Part shown: positions 1-5,615 of the stretch, in pieces
Layout: each line of letters starts with the position of its first letter
Numbering within the stretch: position 1 is the stretch's first letter
Assembly (NCBI GenBank): GCA_964561525.1
Contig: CAZLPY010000048.1
Location: 1 to 8,104 of the forward strand
DNA length: 8,104 bases
Source: CAZLPY01 sp964561525
GTDB taxonomy: Bacteria > Patescibacteriota > UBA1384 > CAJBMM01
Direction: 5' to 3'
Program-made: the position numbers and the translations under genes
Notes under the pieces: model-generated
What the model was told of the DNA's origin: nothing
What the model saw: the letters and a program-made list of their open reading frames with translations, nothing else
Databases searched by the model: none

Positions 1-56
1 AGGATTTGTTCCAAGCCGCTTCAGCCGAAAAAGAGCCAGTAGCAGTTAAATTCTAA
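1..56 (+). CDS. C-terminal tail of an upstream protein, possibly LemA family (partial)
   Basis: An open frame enters from the left edge and ends at TAA 54-56. The readable tail is DLFQAASAEKEPVAVKF. Only 17 residues are visible, so identity cannot be established. The pattern, a Phe-Gln/Glu-Ala stretch, then charged residues, then a closing PV-x-VKF, resembles the ends of LemA-family proteins as I remember them. LemA is a membrane-anchored protein often encoded next to htpX, and htpX lies 1.8 kb downstream here, which is the other reason for the suggestion. It could equally be an unrelated protein. That this is a real gene end is supported by the next ATG following the stop after only three bases. 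Confidence 0.45.
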   Translation, partial: DLFQAASAEKEPVAVKF

Positions 57-59
57 ATT

Positions 60-812
60 ATGACCGTTGAGCTCCCTGACATCCAGAGAAATAGAAAATA
101 TCTTTTTCTATGGGTTGCTCTATTATTAATTTTCAGCGTTGTAATGATTATTATCTTGCTGGAAAACAGTAGTAACCCCGCTTCATTCTTCTATAAATTC
201 ATACTGCCTAGTAACATTGTCCTTCTCGGGACTCTAAATATAATTTTTTTGATCCCCTTTTATTTATTTCTTAGAAAAAGTTTGATTAGTCGTAAAAAGT
301 CATTTGAATTCATTCTTTTATTACTTATAGGGTTTGTTTCGATATACTGTTATGCGCTTAGGCCGTATGGGACAGAGAATGTCATCTTAGATATGAAAGC
401 ATCAAGATATCGCATAATTGGACAAGATCCCGTTGATAATACAGGTATAGATTTTACAGCAGACTTTTCAAAGATGTGCCCTAATTTATTAGCGGGTGGA
501 AAAGTTATGGACTGTAGCAACATAAATCAACATGGGATAAAAAGTGCCTACTGGTATAACTGCTCTACTGTTCAGGGCAATCCTAATCCCAATACAGATG
601 AAGGCCTAGCCATAAGATATGCTGGCGGTGAGCGCAAAATAGCTGAAGGCAATTTAAGCGTGAGAAACTTGGAGACTGGTCATTGTAATGTGAATGTTTC
701 CTTTTTTGTTTCGACTGAAGACGGTGGGACTTCATCTCTCTATCAATCGGATAAAATTACCATTCCGATAGAACTAGGCAAGATAACCAGGGTAGATTTT
801 TCAACTCAATAG
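60..812 (+). CDS. Orphan three-helix membrane protein with outer C-terminal domain
   Basis: I do not recognise this 250-residue protein. It has three strongly hydrophobic segments at about residues 14-35, 48-71 and 82-99. Basic residues precede helix 1 (RNRK) and fill the helix 2-3 loop (RKSLISRKK), so by the positive-inside rule the N-terminus is cytoplasmic and residues 100-250 lie outside the membrane. That soluble part looks beta-rich in its last 60 residues and contains Cys140, Cys152, Cys168 and Cys209, enough for two disulfides; Cys97 is inside helix 3. There is no signal peptidase site and no enzyme motif that I can see. The gene is visibly richer in A+T than ligA or gatA, suggesting an accessory or transferred gene. 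The ATG follows the previous stop by three bases with no Shine-Dalgarno sequence, so translation may be coupled to the upstream gene. That it is a gene is fairly secure from length and topology; its function is unknown. Confidence 0.75.
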   Translation: MTVELPDIQRNRKYLFLWVALLLIFSVVMIIILLENSSNPASFFYKFILPSNIVLLGTLNIIFLIPFYLFLRKSLISRKKSFEFILLLLIGFVSIYCYALRPYGTENVILDMKASRYRIIGQDPVDNTGIDFTADFSKMCPNLLAGGKVMDCSNINQHGIKSAYWYNCSTVQGNPNPNTDEGLAIRYAGGERKIAEGNLSVRNLETGHCNVNVSFFVSTEDGGTSSLYQSDKITIPIELGKITRVDFSTQ

Positions 813-880
813 ATAGTGTATTGATATCGCGTACATATTATATATTCCGTTGTGACTGAGACTCGGGTTTGAAAGATCGA

Positions 881-886
881 TATAAG
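881..886 (+). promoter_or_regulatory. Weak candidate -10 box ahead of the Nudix gene
   Basis: The 93-base gap 813-905 is A+T-rich and holds no gene. TATAAG at 881-886 matches the -10 consensus at five of six positions, but no convincing -35 lies 16-18 bases upstream and the TG extension is absent (CGA instead). The gap also has no clear ribosome binding site before ATG 906, so a short or leaderless mRNA is possible. This is the best candidate I see, and it is weak. Confidence 0.22.
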
Positions 887-905
887 AGATGATAAATCCA
901 ATAAT

Positions 906-1322
906 ATGAACCAAGTCGCTGCTATTATTCTCCAAAATAAGCAGGGGAATGTCTTACTATATCTGCGGGATAACAAGCCAAGCATCCCTTTCCCTCATCA
1001 CTGGGATCTGTTTGGTGGCCACGTCGAGGAAGGCGAGACTCCAGAAGAGGCGTTGGAGCGGGAGCTAAAAGAAGAGCTTGGCATTGAGCTTCATGACTAT
1101 AAATTTTTTAAGAAATACGAAGTGACTGAAGGTGATGTTGCACCGAATACAAAGTACATCTACAGCGGAGTAATTGATGTCCCAGCGAATGAGCTGACAC
1201 TACATGAAGGCGAGCGATTGTCGTTTTTTAAGTCTGATGAGATTCCGAATTTGCCTATTGCGAACGTTCTTAAAGAAATTATCCTAGATTACCTGAGTGC
1301 CGCAAACGGCTTGAGAAACTGA
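906..1322 (+). CDS. Nudix hydrolase
   Basis: A 138-residue Nudix-fold pyrophosphohydrolase of usual single-domain size. The Nudix box fits GX5EX7REUXEEXGU exactly: G38, E44, then R52-E53-L54-K55-E56-E57-L58-G59-I60. E53, E56 and E57 would bind the catalytic Mg2+ or Mn2+. The segment before the box (HHWDLFGGHVEEGE, residues 31-44) is typical of MutT-like members that act on nucleoside diphosphate-X compounds. Such enzymes cleave a pyrophosphate bond, for example in oxidised dNTPs, nucleotide sugars or dinucleotides; the sequence does not show which, so no substrate is assigned. The N-terminal strand (VAAIILQNKQGNVLLY) and a C-terminal helix complete the fold. It stands between the orphan membrane protein and hicBA without tight coupling to either. 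The ATG lacks a Shine-Dalgarno sequence. The gene ends in TGA, so UGA is a stop in this organism. Confidence 0.93.
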   Translation: MNQVAAIILQNKQGNVLLYLRDNKPSIPFPHHWDLFGGHVEEGETPEEALERELKEELGIELHDYKFFKKYEVTEGDVAPNTKYIYSGVIDVPANELTLHEGERLSFFKSDEIPNLPIANVLKEIILDYLSAANGLRN

Positions 1323-1347
1323 GCCAATTGGCTATTTGTGATATACT
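1319..1347 (+). promoter_or_regulatory. Extended -10 promoter for hicBA
   Basis: TG at 1339-1340, one base, then TATACT at 1342-1347 forms an extended -10 element with five of six matches in the hexamer. At a spacing of exactly 17 lies CTGAGC (1319-1324), a poor -35 on its own (three of six) but similar to the TTGAGC found ahead of gatC. Transcription would begin near 1354, giving a very short leader that still contains the GAGGAG ribosome binding site. The promoter overlaps the end of the Nudix gene. It is predicted from sequence only. Confidence 0.5.
1322..1333 (+). repeat. 12-bp perfect palindrome in the hicBA promoter spacer
   Basis: AGCCAATTGGCT reads the same on both strands and lies in the spacer between the candidate -35 and -10 of hicBA. 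This is a usual place for an operator, and toxin-antitoxin promoters are usually autoregulated. The role is inferred. The encoded HicB is short and shows no obvious DNA-binding domain, so a different repressor, or no regulator at all, is possible. The four-base stem without a U-run makes a terminator unlikely. Confidence 0.35.
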
Positions 1348-1351
1348 GAGG
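1341..1351 (+). repeat. Direct repeat ATATACTGAGG, copy 1 (upstream of hicBA)
   Basis: Eleven bases identical to 1822-1832. This copy contains the -10 hexamer of the hicBA promoter and sits just before the ribosome binding site. Together the two copies bracket the whole hicBA pair, 481 bases apart start to start. Confidence 0.6.
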
Positions 1352-1357
1352 GTTGGT

Positions 1358-1363
1358 GAGGAG
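1358..1363 (+). promoter_or_regulatory. Strong ribosome binding site deciding the GTG start of hicB
   Basis: GAGGAG lies five bases before GTG 1369 and supports this non-ATG start for hicB. It is one of only a few clear Shine-Dalgarno sequences in the window; several neighbouring genes have none. Confidence 0.75.
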
Positions 1364-1368
1364 TTAGT

Positions 1369-1593
1369 GTGAGAAAAAAGCTTCCGTTAATTATTGAAAA
1401 AGACGAAACTGGATATTATGTAATTGAATGTCCGTTATTTGAAGGCTGCTTTACTCAAGGGAAGACGATCACAGAGGCTAAAAAGAATCTACGAGAAGTA
1501 ATCGAATTGTTGTTGGAGGAGCCCGAAAATAGACAGATTTGGGAAAACTATAATCCTGAATCGGTCAGCTTTTCTACCATGACTCATGCCTAA
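1369..1593 (+). CDS. hicB: HicB-family antitoxin, short form
   Basis: A 74-residue HicB-like (UPF0150) antitoxin. The hallmark is a degenerate half RNase H fold: strand LPLIIEKDETGYYVIECP (residues 5-22), then a loop with Gly26 and the phrase TQGKTITEAKKNLREVIELLLEE (split here as residues 29-51), a helix conserved across the family. HicB binds HicA and blocks its RNase activity. The protein ends soon after the half-fold, with no ribbon-helix-helix or helix-turn-helix domain such as two-domain HicB proteins carry, so direct autorepression is not obvious. The gene starts at GTG with a strong ribosome binding site. It precedes the toxin gene and overlaps it by eight bases, the reverse of the classical hicA-hicB order but common for short HicB proteins. 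The identification is secure because the partner is equally typical. Confidence 0.9.
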   Translation: MRKKLPLIIEKDETGYYVIECPLFEGCFTQGKTITEAKKNLREVIELLLEEPENRQIWENYNPESVSFSTMTHA

Positions 1594-1813
1594 GATTCCT
1601 CGTATCTCTGGTGCAGAGGCAGTCAAAGCGTTTATGAAAATTGGATATAATTCGGTGCGCCAGCGGGGATCACATATCCGATTGCTCCATAATGACCCGC
1701 GGAGATTACCTCTGACTATTCCAAATCACAAAGAACTCGGAATCGGGTTGTTACGTAAGCTACTGCGTAATGCGCAAATGACCGTCGATGAGCTTATAGA
1801 GTTATTACGTTAA
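1586..1813 (+). CDS. hicA: HicA-family mRNA interferase toxin
   Basis: A 75-residue HicA toxin with a double-stranded-RNA-binding-like fold. The family phrase RQRGSHIRL (residues 25-33) holds the catalytic His30 after Gly28-Ser29. The second family block, TIPNHKELGIGLLRKLLRNA (44-63), is also intact, followed by the final helix MTVDELIELL. HicA cleaves mRNA when free of HicB, stopping growth reversibly. All key residues are present and the length is usual, so the toxin should be active. The ATG lies inside the last codons of hicB (8-base overlap) and has no Shine-Dalgarno sequence of its own, so its translation should depend on hicB translation. This would help keep antitoxin in excess. Confidence 0.93.
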   Translation: MPKIPRISGAEAVKAFMKIGYNSVRQRGSHIRLLHNDPRRLPLTIPNHKELGIGLLRKLLRNAQMTVDELIELLR

Positions 1814-1838
1814 ACAACTCAATATACTGAGGTGTTTA
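1811..1838 (+). repeat. Stem-loop starting at the hicA stop codon
   Basis: The arms TAAACAACTCA (1811-1821) and TGAGGTGTTTA (1828-1838) pair over 11 positions with one mismatch (A1817 opposite G1832), around a 6-base loop ATATAC. The hicA stop codon is the first three bases of the left arm. No U-run follows, so it is not a standard intrinsic terminator. It could be a U-less terminator, a 3' end stabiliser for hicBA mRNA, or a protein-binding inverted repeat. The loop and right arm contain a TATACT hexamer and the second copy of the ATATACTGAGG repeat. Confidence 0.6.
1822..1832 (+). repeat. Direct repeat ATATACTGAGG, copy 2 (downstream of hicBA)
   Basis: Eleven bases identical to 1341-1351, here inside the stem-loop that follows hicA. 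TATACT at 1823-1828 could act as a -10 box, with a loose -35 such as TTATTA at 1802-1807. It would then be a second, upstream promoter for htpX, weaker than the one at 1850-1858. Confidence 0.55.
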
Positions 1839-1849
1839 GGACTAAAATA

Positions 1850-1858
1850 TGCTACAAT
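1850..1858 (+). promoter_or_regulatory. Extended -10 promoter of htpX, probably giving a leaderless mRNA
   Basis: TG at 1850-1851, one base, then TACAAT at 1853-1858 gives an extended -10 (TATGCTACAAT including the two bases before). No good -35 is seen, which extended -10 promoters tolerate. Transcription would start near 1865, only a few bases before ATG 1868, so the mRNA would have almost no leader. No Shine-Dalgarno sequence precedes that ATG, which agrees with this. Confidence 0.5.
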
Positions 1859-1867
1859 GAGCTCGAT

Positions 1868-2743
1868 ATGTATAATCAAATCGATTCAAATAAACGTAAA
1901 ACCGTGCTCATTATGGCCATATTTTTTGCCATTATGCTTGGTTTGGGTTGGATTTTTAGCCAAATATACAACACCAGCGCCTTTATTATTCTGGCTGTCG
2001 CGATTAGTCTGATTCAAGCTTGGGTGAGCTACTATCATGGTGATGCAATTGCACTCGCGGTGAGTCACGCGATTCCTCTAAAACGGGATGACAATGTGGA
2101 GCTATTTCGCGTCGTGGAAAACCTCTCAATCGCCGGTGGCCTGCCTATGCCAAAAATCTATGTAATAGATGATGGTGCGCCAAATGCCTTTGCTACTGGT
2201 CGCGATCCGCAGCACGCGTCGCTGGCAGTAACCTCTGGATTGCTGCAAAAATTGAACAAAACCCAGCTCGAAGGAGTGATTGCCCACGAACTATCACACG
2301 TGGGCAACCGAGATATTTTAGTAATGTCCGTCACTATGGTGCTCGTGGGTGCAATTGCTTTAATTGCGGATTTCTTTTTGCGATCGCTGTGGTTTCGCGG
2401 CCGCGATAACGATCGGGAAGGTGGTAACGCATTAATGTTTATTGGTATTGCTCTCGCAATTTTATCACCAATTGTAGCTAGTTTGATGCAGCTTGCAGTT
2501 TCCCGCAGGCGCGAGTACCTAGCAGATGCCAGCGGAGCATTGCTAACTCGCTACCCTGAAGGACTCGCGAGCGCCCTCGAAGTAATTGCGAAGGATAAGG
2601 AGCCGTTAGAGGTGGCAAATAAAGCTACTGCCATGCTCTATATCGAAAATCCACTCGAGGAACACGGAGGTTTTTTGAACAACCTCTTCTCCACTCATCC
2701 ACCAGTCGCAGATCGCATTAAACGTCTAAGAGCAATGAGCTAA
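1868..2743 (+). CDS. htpX: HtpX-type membrane zinc metalloprotease (M48B)
   Basis: A 291-residue member of peptidase family M48, close to the 293 residues of E. coli HtpX. It degrades damaged or misfolded membrane proteins with an active site on the cytoplasmic face. The zinc site HELSH is at residues 140-144 (H140, E141, H144); the third ligand is Glu216 in REYLAD. Other family marks are NAFATG (106-111) and STHPPVADRI (275-284). Likely membrane helices are at about 12-33, 37-56, 151-171 and 188-208. I chose ATG 1868, giving MYNQIDSNKRK, which matches the usual HtpX N-terminus. A GTG 36 bases upstream is in frame, but it would add residues encoded by the promoter and stem-loop. The gene is followed after 10 bases by the repeat protein and then ligA, probably one transcript. 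HtpX is often paired with LemA, perhaps the truncated gene at the left edge. Confidence 0.96.
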   Translation: MYNQIDSNKRKTVLIMAIFFAIMLGLGWIFSQIYNTSAFIILAVAISLIQAWVSYYHGDAIALAVSHAIPLKRDDNVELFRVVENLSIAGGLPMPKIYVIDDGAPNAFATGRDPQHASLAVTSGLLQKLNKTQLEGVIAHELSHVGNRDILVMSVTMVLVGAIALIADFFLRSLWFRGRDNDREGGNALMFIGIALAILSPIVASLMQLAVSRRREYLADASGALLTRYPEGLASALEVIAKDKEPLEVANKATAMLYIENPLEEHGGFLNNLFSTHPPVADRIKRLRAMS

Positions 2744-2753
2744 AGGGGATATT

Positions 2754-3512
2754 ATGGGTGAACGCAGTAGCGGAGCAATGTTGGAAAGTGAACCATTAAA
2801 TCCCATTGATCAGTATATGGAATGGTTTCGTCAGCGCGGACCAAATGCGCTAGATGACATCCCATCATCCGATCGTGCTGCATTCGCAAGAAAATTATAT
2901 CAAGAAGGTTTCGGCGGGGTTGTAGAAGATAATTTAGATATGTTTAGCAATCTTGATAATGAAATTGCTCTCCGTTTAATTGAGGGCGGCCGTATGGATG
3001 ATGTGGTCAAAATGATTGAGCACTTCCAAAATTTATCAGCAGAAGTGGCGCAGAAAATCGCAGAGTCATATACTTGGCAAGCAGGAATATTTTTCCGAGA
3101 TAACTTAAGATACTTCAATCAACTAAGTCGTAGCGAATTATTAGAGATAGCAGAGATAGTTTCTAGCGCGAAAACTAAATATGTTGTTATCGGTAAACCT
3201 GTGAAGATTACAGAGTTTAACAAAGACTTCTACATGAATAAGATGAGACAGATCAATTCTGACAACGTGGATAATCTAAAAAATATGAGCGGGTGGGAGC
3301 AACAATGTGTTGACTACAATGAGCAAGGGATTTTAAAAGAAGCAGTAAATAACCCTGACCGTTATTTTCCAGCTCAATTCTTATTAAGGCCAGCTGCAGG
3401 CCCGCGAGAGGTGGGAAATGATCTGTTGCGACCATCTGAAACAGTGCCGCAGAAATCACATTCTGAAGAAGATGATGGCGAAGACAATCTTATTTCTCTC
3501 AATCAAAAATAA
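2754..3512 (+). CDS. Soluble helical-repeat protein of unknown function
   Basis: I cannot name this 252-residue protein. It has no signal peptide or membrane segment and should be cytoplasmic. Residues 41-136 contain about three degenerate helical units of 27-30 residues, each ending in an F-x-x-L box after a hydrophobic or acidic helix: F64-S-N-L67, F91-Q-N-L94 and F121-N-Q-L124. A fourth unit begins at SRSELLEIAEIV (125-136). The unit beginnings also match in style: ARKLYQEGF, ALRLIEGGR, AQKIAESYT. This suggests a short alpha-solenoid for protein binding; my impression is that CPR bacteria encode longer proteins of this kind. Residues 137-215 are mixed, and the last 35 residues are acidic and probably disordered (SEEDDGED). 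A good ribosome binding site (AGGGGA, 2744-2749) precedes the ATG. It sits 10 bases after htpX and 14 before ligA, so it is co-transcribed, but that does not reveal its job. Confidence 0.85.
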   Translation: MGERSSGAMLESEPLNPIDQYMEWFRQRGPNALDDIPSSDRAAFARKLYQEGFGGVVEDNLDMFSNLDNEIALRLIEGGRMDDVVKMIEHFQNLSAEVAQKIAESYTWQAGIFFRDNLRYFNQLSRSELLEIAEIVSSAKTKYVVIGKPVKITEFNKDFYMNKMRQINSDNVDNLKNMSGWEQQCVDYNEQGILKEAVNNPDRYFPAQFLLRPAAGPREVGNDLLRPSETVPQKSHSEEDDGEDNLISLNQK

Positions 3513-3526
3513 TTTTCTCACGACTC

Positions 3527-5611
3527 ATGAATAAACAAGAAGCTTCAGATCGAATAAAAAAATTGCGCGAGAGCATTAATCGCTATCGCTACGATTATCA
3601 TGTGTTAAATAAATCGACTATTTCCGAGGCAGCGATTGATTCACTGAAGCACGAATTAGCCCAGCTCGAGGAGCAACATCCAGATTTGATTACTGCAGAT
3701 TCTCCCACTCAGCGAGTGGCCGGTGAGCCCTTAAAAGCATTTAAAAAAGTAACTCATGCTATCCCAATGCTGTCCCTAAATGACGCGTTCTCATCTGAGG
3801 AATTAGAGGCGTGGGAGGGACGTGTGCGGAAGTTGATTCCAAATGCTGATTGGTCATATTTGGTTGAACCAAAGTTAGATGGTTTAGCGGTTGCATTGAT
3901 CTACGAGCATGGGAAGTTTGTGCTTGGCGCCACACGAGGTGATGGACGAGTGGGAGAAGATGTGACCCTGAATTTGCGCACGATTGAGGCGGTACCTCTG
4001 TCTTTTTCTCAAAAGGAGAGGGGCGATACGGCGTCTTTGCTTATTAAACGAGCTCTTGCTAGCCGAGTTGAAATTCGGGGTGAGATAGTGATTAGCCGCA
4101 AGGATTTTGCCAAATTGAACGAACAGCAGGCTAATAAGGGTTTGCCTAAATTTGCTAACCCGCGCAACTTGGCAGCGGGTAGTATTCGCCAGCTTGATCC
4201 CAAGCTTGCCGCAGCTCGCAAGCTAGATTTTGTGGCTTATCAAGTGCTGGCTGATATTGGGCTTACCACTCACGAGCAAGAGCATCAGTTATTGCAGGTG
4301 CTTGGGTTCCGTAGTTTGGAAGTAAAGGTAGTCAAAAATAGTGCACAGATCCAGGCTGTGCTAGATGATATTCATACAAAACGAGCGCGGTTTTCCTATC
4401 AGACTGACGGGGCGGTTATTAGCATTGATGAGCATGCATACTGGTCGCGTCTTGGGGTAGTCGGTAAAGCTCCACGCTATGCGCTCGCCTATAAGTTTGC
4501 GGCTGAGGAATCGACGACCAAAATTTTAGACATTCAAGTGCAAGTGGGACGCACCGGTGCTATTACGCCGGTAGCCATCATGGAGCCGGTTAGTGTGGCT
4601 GGTACGACCGTAAGCCGCGCAACGTTGCATAATGAAGATGAAATTGAGCGCAAAGATATTCGTATTGGCGATACCGCCATAATTCGGAAAGCCGGCGATA
4701 TTATCCCTGAGGTGATTAAAGTATTGCCAGAGTTACGCACCGGACACGAAAAAAAGTTTCACATGCCTAAAGCATGCCCATTATGCGATTCTAAGATCGT
4801 TCGCCCAGCAGGGGAGGCGATTGCACGATGTAGTAACTCAAACTGTTTTGGTCAAGAAAAAGAACGGATCATTCATTTTGTAAGCCGGGCAGCCTTTGAT
4901 ATTGATGGAGCGGGTGAGGCAGTGATTGATCAGCTGCTGCAAAAGAGCATAATCCGCGACCCTGCAGATTTATTCTTTTTAAAAAAAGGCGACATTGAGG
5001 CCTTGGACCGGTTTGCCGAAAAATCGGCAGAGAATCTTTACAACGCGATTCAAGCGAGTAGACAGCAACCCCTCGCCCGATTCTTATATGCGCTTGGTAT
5101 TCGCCACGTCGGTGAGCAAACTGCTTATGCCCTGGCACAGTTTCTAGCCCATCGTCTTTTGTCTCGTAACGTTAAGGTGAGCAAGGTCTGGGACGTATTA
5201 AAACAGGTGACCGTGGATGCGTTAGAGGACATTCCGGATGTTGGAGGAGTAGTAGCAAAAAGTATCCACAATTTTATCTACTCCGATGCGGCTCGTACAC
5301 TGATTGATAAACTTGACCTGGCCGACATTACTTTATTGGTACCCGAGATTGTTACATCCAGGCTACCACTTCACGGCAAAACAGTGGTATTTACGGGAAG
5401 CCTAGCCACTATTACCCGAGAAGCAGCTGAGGCTCGAGTTCGCGAGCTGGGTGGCAAAGCGGCTGGGTCGGTGGGCAGTAACACAGATTATGTAGTGATC
5501 GGTGTGGATCCCGGGTCAAAGGCAGACCGTGCACGCGCTCTCGGCGTTACCGTTTTAAACGAACATGACGCACGACGATTGCTTGGTTTATCGGACAAAG
5601 GTAACGCATAA
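3527..5611 (+). CDS. ligA: NAD-dependent DNA ligase LigA
   Basis: A 694-residue NAD+-dependent DNA ligase that seals nicks between Okazaki fragments and after repair; family members are about 670 residues. Domain Ia is at 1-70, with Tyr24-His25. The adenylation domain has the nucleophile Lys116 in KLDG (116-119), RGDGRVGED (137-145), and VEIRGEIVI (181-189). The OB fold follows, with VGRTGAITPVA (340-350). The four-cysteine zinc finger is C417, C420, C435, C440. Helix-hairpin-helix repeats fill about 450-590, and a BRCT domain covers about 613-690 with TVVFTGSL (619-626). All domains are complete. Two short extra stretches occur, near 160-180 in the adenylation domain and near 541-556. In domain Ia the Tyr corresponding to E. 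coli Tyr35 is Ile37 and Asp32 is Glu34. There is no Shine-Dalgarno sequence before the ATG. It probably shares a transcript with htpX and the repeat gene. Confidence 0.98.
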   Translation: MNKQEASDRIKKLRESINRYRYDYHVLNKSTISEAAIDSLKHELAQLEEQHPDLITADSPTQRVAGEPLKAFKKVTHAIPMLSLNDAFSSEELEAWEGRVRKLIPNADWSYLVEPKLDGLAVALIYEHGKFVLGATRGDGRVGEDVTLNLRTIEAVPLSFSQKERGDTASLLIKRALASRVEIRGEIVISRKDFAKLNEQQANKGLPKFANPRNLAAGSIRQLDPKLAAARKLDFVAYQVLADIGLTTHEQEHQLLQVLGFRSLEVKVVKNSAQIQAVLDDIHTKRARFSYQTDGAVISIDEHAYWSRLGVVGKAPRYALAYKFAAEESTTKILDIQVQVGRTGAITPVAIMEPVSVAGTTVSRATLHNEDEIERKDIRIGDTAIIRKAGDIIPEVIKVLPELRTGHEKKFHMPKACPLCDSKIVRPAGEAIARCSNSNCFGQEKERIIHFVSRAAFDIDGAGEAVIDQLLQKSIIRDPADLFFLKKGDIEALDRFAEKSAENLYNAIQASRQQPLARFLYALGIRHVGEQTAYALAQFLAHRLLSRNVKVSKVWDVLKQVTVDALEDIPDVGGVVAKSIHNFIYSDAARTLIDKLDLADITLLVPEIVTSRLPLHGKTVVFTGSLATITREAAEARVRELGGKAAGSVGSNTDYVVIGVDPGSKADRARALGVTVLNEHDARRLLGLSDKGNA

Positions 5612-5615
5612 AAAA

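Noticed and set aside
821..846. TTGATA and TATATT as a promoter for the Nudix gene
   Set aside because: The spacer is only 14 bases, too short for a normal sigma-70 promoter, although both hexamers look good alone.
1320..1322. UGA recoding as Gly, as in Gracilibacteria
   Set aside because: The Nudix gene reaches a normal family length at this TGA, and reading on would run into the hicBA promoter. The intact long genes have no internal in-frame TGA.
1322..1333. Palindrome after the Nudix gene as an intrinsic terminator
   Set aside because: The stem would be only four pairs with a four-base loop, and no U-run follows.
1832..1867. Upstream in-frame GTG as an alternative htpX start, adding 12 residues
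   Set aside because: The added stretch overlaps the stem-loop and the extended -10 promoter and has no ribosome binding site at a suitable distance. The protein from ATG 1868 already has the usual HtpX beginning and length.
4869..5138. Antisense open frame inside ligA, and similar ones in gatA (6159-6500, 6436-6726, 6623-6889) and the isomerase gene (7655-7984)
   Set aside because: All lie opposite strongly conserved coding sequence, have no recognisable motifs or ribosome binding sites, and show low-complexity, shadow-like composition.
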